Shown: piece by piece, positions 62,743 to 64,000 of the stretch
Position numbering within the stretch: position 1 is the stretch's first letter
How the letters are laid out: each line of letters starts with the position of its first letter
Source of the DNA: a virus
Direction: 5' to 3' (one strand)
DNA length: 64,000 nt
Virus record (IMG/VR): IMGVR_UViG_3300028883_000049
Coordinates: 1 to 64,000 of that record
Position numbers and translations under genes: made by a program
Notes under the pieces: generated by a model
What the model was told of the DNA's origin: nothing
The model's input: the letters and a program-made list of their open reading frames with translations, nothing else
Database searches by the model: none

Positions 62743-64000
62743 GGATGGCAACCCCTATCGCGACGTTACCTCCAGAAGCAGAAGTAAATGTTTTTGAAAT
62801 GCTTCCTGACAAACCTGTTTGGTAGTATGCGCCGAGCGATGAACTGCCAGAAGAGTCATAACTTATCTGCGTCAATCCGTCATAATCACTCAAAGATATG
62901 CCTCCATCATCTGACCCAAAAAGACCTATAAATATATCAGCTGAAGAAGTTGTTACCGAGCCTGTGCTAACTGTCCCTGTCGCTGTGTTGGAGTTGTAGC
63001 CGCTTATTGACCAAGACCCTGATGTCTTTGAATATCGAGCAACAACAGCATTCAAATATGTCCCACCTGTTTGTCCAAATGTGTAATCAGTTGGCTCGCT
63101 ACCAGTTGCAATTTTGTAGGCAGTTGTCATGTTTGATGATCCGTTAGCAATGCCACCAGATGTAATCTCTGTGTAGCCATCAAAGGTATCCCAAGCCCCT
63201 GACGCATCGCTCACAAGATAAGCAAACAGCAAATCGCCTTCTGTTGTACCCGTTGGTTTTGTCACTGTAATTGATTCAACACCGCTGCTGGTGGCATTGG
63301 CGGCGTAGCTTTCATAGGCTAAAGTAACGCTCCCACTCTGCGTACTGTTATTCGTCACGCTCCCACTGGTGATCGAAGCAAGGTCATCCCCTGCAGAGTC
63401 TTCCCAACCGTCCCCAGGTTGTGTGTAGTCAACGTCACATGTATCGCCGCTATTAACTGTCGAACCGAGGGTATAAACAAGCGTGTCTGTCGTATCTCCG
63501 CTTGAGTAGGTCATGGTTATATCTGTTCCGGCTGTCGTACAATCGAGATTCCATCCACCATTTCCACCAGTACCGATAGTGATTGCTTCGGACGCAAGCA
63601 AGGAGATTGTCGCTCCGGTCGTTGGGATTGTGGCGCTGGTCAGCGTTGGTGGTGTTGGTGTTGGATTCGACCAGTCGGCAAATGTGACCGGGTAGCGATC
63701 CCATGAGTCTGTTGATTCGCAGAGATAGATATAACTGGTGTCGAATGATCTTTGTCCGGTCGTGCAAGTATCATCACTGTAAGTCGGAGCTGTGACATAA
63801 CCAGATCCAACAGATACAGCGTCAACCTCGTCTTTTAGCTCTTCAATCGCGGCTTGGACATTGGCCGATGTGATTGTCAAATAGGTTGTAAATGGCACTT
63901 CACCAGCATTCTGATCATCCGTCCCCGCTGATAAGGGAGCCCAACTCGATCCGTTGTAGATCTGGAATACAAACGATGAATCGAGGTAAACATCTCCAGC
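62732..64000 (-). CDS. tail-fibre-like protein, copy 2 (partial)
   Basis: The C-terminal 422 codons of a protein identical over this stretch to the gene at 7007-9172. It is cut off by the window edge, so its N-terminus and what lies upstream are not visible. The ATG at 63898 is an internal methionine and not the start. Confidence 0.65.
   Translation of the reverse strand, partial: AGDVYLDSSFVFQIYNGSSWAPLSAGTDDQNAGEVPFTTYLTITSANVQAAIEELKDEVDAVSVGSGYVTAPTYSDDTCTTGQRSFDTSYIYLCESTDSWDRYPVTFADWSNPTPTPPTLTSATIPTTGATISLLASEAITIGTGGNGGWNLDCTTAGTDITMTYSSGDTTDTLVYTLGSTVNSGDTCDVDYTQPGDGWEDSAGDDLASITSGSVTNNSTQSGSVTLAYESYAANATSSGVESITVTKPTGTTEGDLLFAYLVSDASGAWDTFDGYTEITSGGIANGSSNMTTAYKIATGSEPTDYTFGQTGGTYLNAVVARYSKTSGSWSISGYNSNTATGTVSTGSVTTSSADIFIGLFGSDDGGISLSDYDGLTQISYDSSGSSSLGAYYQTGLSGSISKTFTSASGGNVAIGVAIHAE

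Larger units (their letters stand above)
60038..64000. repeat. long direct repeat, copy 2 (continues beyond window)
   Basis: Same sequence as 4313-8275 at offset 55,725. It reaches the last base of the window still identical, so the full repeat is longer than 3,963 bp. Confidence 0.95.

Noticed and set aside
4313-64000. Plain assembly overlap of a circular contig
   Set aside because: The flank left of copy 1 is not the sequence left of copy 2, and the copies differ near the edge; a trivial overlap would match on both sides. A chimeric assembly remains possible.
1-64000. CRISPR arrays, IS elements and transposases
   Set aside because: No regularly spaced repeats of CRISPR type and no transposase ORF were seen.

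Overview
The window is dominated by one temperate, probably short-tailed (podovirus-like) phage of a Gram-negative host. The host looks Desulfobacterota-like (Geobacter/Desulfuromonas type), but this is inference from gene style, Sec signal peptides, PEP-CTERM sorting signals and LPS-heptose genes; nothing in the window fixes the species. Nearly all phage genes lie on the minus strand in one dense, overlapping block. The exceptions are a plus-strand lysogeny/integration cluster (33.2-36.0 kb) and a plus-strand PEP-CTERM 'moron' gene.

Layout. 1-4.3 kb: a foreign left flank with a small membrane protein, an SppA/SDH-type serine protease, a large serine recombinase, a tRNA remnant, and a minus-strand lipase, lipoprotein and zinc ribbon. 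4.3-9.2 kb: PEP-CTERM gene and two large secreted or fibre-like proteins. 9.3-19.6 kb: virion head module read right to left (small and large terminase, portal, scaffold, major capsid) followed by a methyltransferase-GT9 glycosyltransferase fusion. 19.7-24.8 kb: a structured non-coding element, replication genes and many small zinc-ribbon proteins. 24.8-28.4 kb: GmhB, HldE, GmhA and a P-loop kinase, a nearly complete ADP-heptose pathway. 28.5-32.8 kb: early genes, including a DHH phosphoesterase and a CII-like regulator. 32.9-36.2 kb: genetic switch, tyrosine integrase and an intact-looking attP. 36.2-60 kb: lysis genes, a 3737-residue polyvalent protein, internal virion and tail genes. 60.04-64 kb: a second, nearly identical copy of 4.3-8.3 kb.

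Genome form. The two repeat copies are offset by exactly 55,725 bp. If the copies are joined, the minus-strand late operon becomes continuous: terminase, head, fibres, tail, polyvalent protein, lysis. This predicts a circular phage genome of 55.7 kb opened within the fibre module and not at its own attP. The few mismatches cluster at the outer edge of the repeat and the upstream flanks differ. That fits homologous (Campbell-type) insertion into a related resident prophage carrying the serine recombinase better than a simple assembly overlap, but long reads would be needed to decide.

Most notable. (1) Phage-encoded ADP-heptose synthesis plus a virion-operon heptosyltransferase-like fusion suggests heptosylation of a virion or surface target. 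(2) A 19-bp palindrome (GTTCANTA-N3-TANTGAAC) recurs four times ahead of late transcription blocks. (3) A 214-bp element has a 32-nt inverted repeat enclosing three hairpins. (4) The giant polyvalent protein carries methyltransferase-like and ADP-ribosyltransferase-like domains. (5) Many 21-60 residue genes, often zinc ribbons with non-ATG starts overlapping the previous stop, are easily missed by gene callers.
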